DNA of 64,000 nucleotides from Clostridia bacterium. GTDB lineage: Bacteria; Bacillota; Clostridia; Lachnospirales; Anaerotignaceae. Made by a program: the position numbers and the translations under genes. The stretch covers positions 186,001-250,000 of the forward strand of contig CAJTDC010000001.1 in assembly GCA_910575055.1 (NCBI GenBank), read 5' to 3'. Of the stretch, positions 63,193 to 64,000 are shown in pieces; position 1 is the stretch's first letter, and each line of letters begins with the position of its first letter. A model generated the notes under the pieces. The model was not told where the DNA came from. It was given only the letters and a program-made list of their open reading frames with translations, and did not search any database.

Positions 63193-64000
63193 TTATTCTG
63201 TAGCTTCTTTTGCTTCTTCTGGTATTTCAAAATCTGTAGCATTATTGATATTCTGATAGGTTAATGTCATTGTCATAGTATCAATGGTCATATCATTGAA
63301 TATTTCATATTCTGATAGAATATCTTGTCTTGAAATATCCCATACTGTTTGCATCATATTTTTTAAATCTATTTCAAATTTAATAGGATAACCTTGTTCA
63401 TCAATGTATATAAAAACAGGAACATCTCCTATTTGCTCATACAATTCTTGTTCTGTCATATCTGTATAGGCTATAGCACCCTCTAGCATCTCACCATCTC
63501 CTATTTTTTTAATATCTTCTCCTACAATCATGCCACTATATTTTGTGGTATTTTTACCATTTACCTGCTCTGTAGCTACATTTTCCAATTTTGTTACAGC
63601 ACCTAAATACTGTGTTACATCTCCCTCCGAAAGAAATCCTTGTAATTCTTCTTCTGTAAGTGTTCTTTGATACCAGCGTCCTCCAGCATTACTATACAAT
63701 TTAGCACTATCTTCTACTTTATCAATATACATTTCTGTTGTTTGTATTTCCTCTCTATTTTCTGTTATCATTTCTATTTTTGTTTTCATAGGATTTCGAA
63801 ATGAAACAGTATTAACAATCATTTTAGAGCCATCGCTTTCTCCATTCATACTCATTTGTTCATCTAAAACAGTTTCACTTTCAAAACTATTTACTTTTTC
63901 CATTTTTTGTACTGCTACTTTTATTACTTCTTCTGGTGTTGCATTTTCTGGTGTTATATTTGACATTTCTTGTTTACTACAAGCTGTTGCAGAAAATATC
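63193..64000 (-). CDS. lipoprotein, DUF6612-like, 5' end cut by window end
   Basis: The frame is open to base 64000, so the real start lies outside. The visible front reads FSATACSKQEMSNITPEN, in which SATAC is a lipobox. TPEEVIKVAVQKMEKVNSFES follows, then SFRNPMKTKIEMI, LYSNAGGRWYQRTLTEEEL, VNGKNTTKYSGMIVGEDI and terminal NNATDFEIPEEAKEA, matching the neighbour at 62150 almost motif for motif. It is a tandem paralogue; an internal Met at 63966 would wrongly remove the lipobox. Confidence 0.78.
   Translation of the reverse strand, partial: IFSATACSKQEMSNITPENATPEEVIKVAVQKMEKVNSFESETVLDEQMSMNGESDGSKMIVNTVSFRNPMKTKIEMITENREEIQTTEMYIDKVEDSAKLYSNAGGRWYQRTLTEEELQGFLSEGDVTQYLGAVTKLENVATEQVNGKNTTKYSGMIVGEDIKKIGDGEMLEGAIAYTDMTEQELYEQIGDVPVFIYIDEQGYPIKFEIDLKNMMQTVWDISRQDILSEYEIFNDMTIDTMTMTLTYQNINNATDFEIPEEAKEATE

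Overview
The window is strongly AT-rich, roughly 30% GC by eye. Its gene content points to an anaerobic, low-GC Firmicute of the class Clostridia, most likely Lachnospiraceae or a close relative. The pointers are single-gene bacterial-type GlnRS, a eukaryote-like (type 2) IleRS behind a T-box, a CIRCE-like operator, DUF5721-, DUF6809- and DUF6612-like families, strong AGGAGG ribosome sites and many U-tailed terminators. I see no phage, insertion sequence, integrase or CRISPR array. The species cannot be named from this sequence alone.

Region 1 (1-17 kb, almost all on the minus strand) handles carbohydrates. A YesM/YesN-type sensor kinase and response regulator sit upstream of a YtfQ-YtfR-YtfT-YjfF-type sugar ABC transporter that reads into araA (cut by the window start), so L-arabinose or an arabinose-containing sugar is the likely substrate. 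Upstream lies a second unit: PTS IIC (lacking its N-terminal part), a GH1 6-phospho-beta-glucosidase, PTS IIA, a single-chain phosphomannose isomerase-ROK kinase fusion and an SGNH esterase. A chemoreceptor with an extracytoplasmic CZB-like zinc-site pattern and a GntR/UTRA repressor follow.

Region 2 (17-36 kb) is mostly housekeeping. It holds rdgB and a YfcE-like phosphodiesterase, five tRNAs (a duplicated Gly-Arg pair plus Leu), two zinc-ribbon paralogues, exonuclease III, a nitrilase-family amidase, a nucleoside-salvage group (pdp, pentapeptide protein, deoB, ComB-like), purC, htpG with a CIRCE-like operator, a TPR/MBOAT/SGNH acyl-transfer unit and glnS. It ends in a duplicated cassette of ribbon-helix-helix plus DUF6809-like genes with several hairpins.

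Region 3 (36-51 kb) holds a nitroreductase, an ABC-F ATPase, a DUF6612-like lipoprotein, TcdA, and a membrane protein fused to a HAD domain that has lost its catalytic aspartate. It continues with two LytR-CpsA-Psr proteins and an LtaS-family synthase (cell envelope), tRNA-Arg, two small HTH regulators opposite a small acidic protein, and an Lsa-family ABC-F ribosome-protection protein. That last gene has a leader with a strong promoter, two short upstream reading frames, an antiterminator arm and a terminator: a readable ribosome-controlled attenuator, and the most interesting regulatory object in the window.

Region 4 (51-64 kb) has proB, a 5-formyl-THF cyclo-ligase and proA as one operon, pncB, T-box-controlled ileS, a gamma-carbonic-anhydrase-like protein, a second chemoreceptor with the same extracytoplasmic His/Cys pattern, and two more DUF6612-like lipoproteins, the last cut by the window end.
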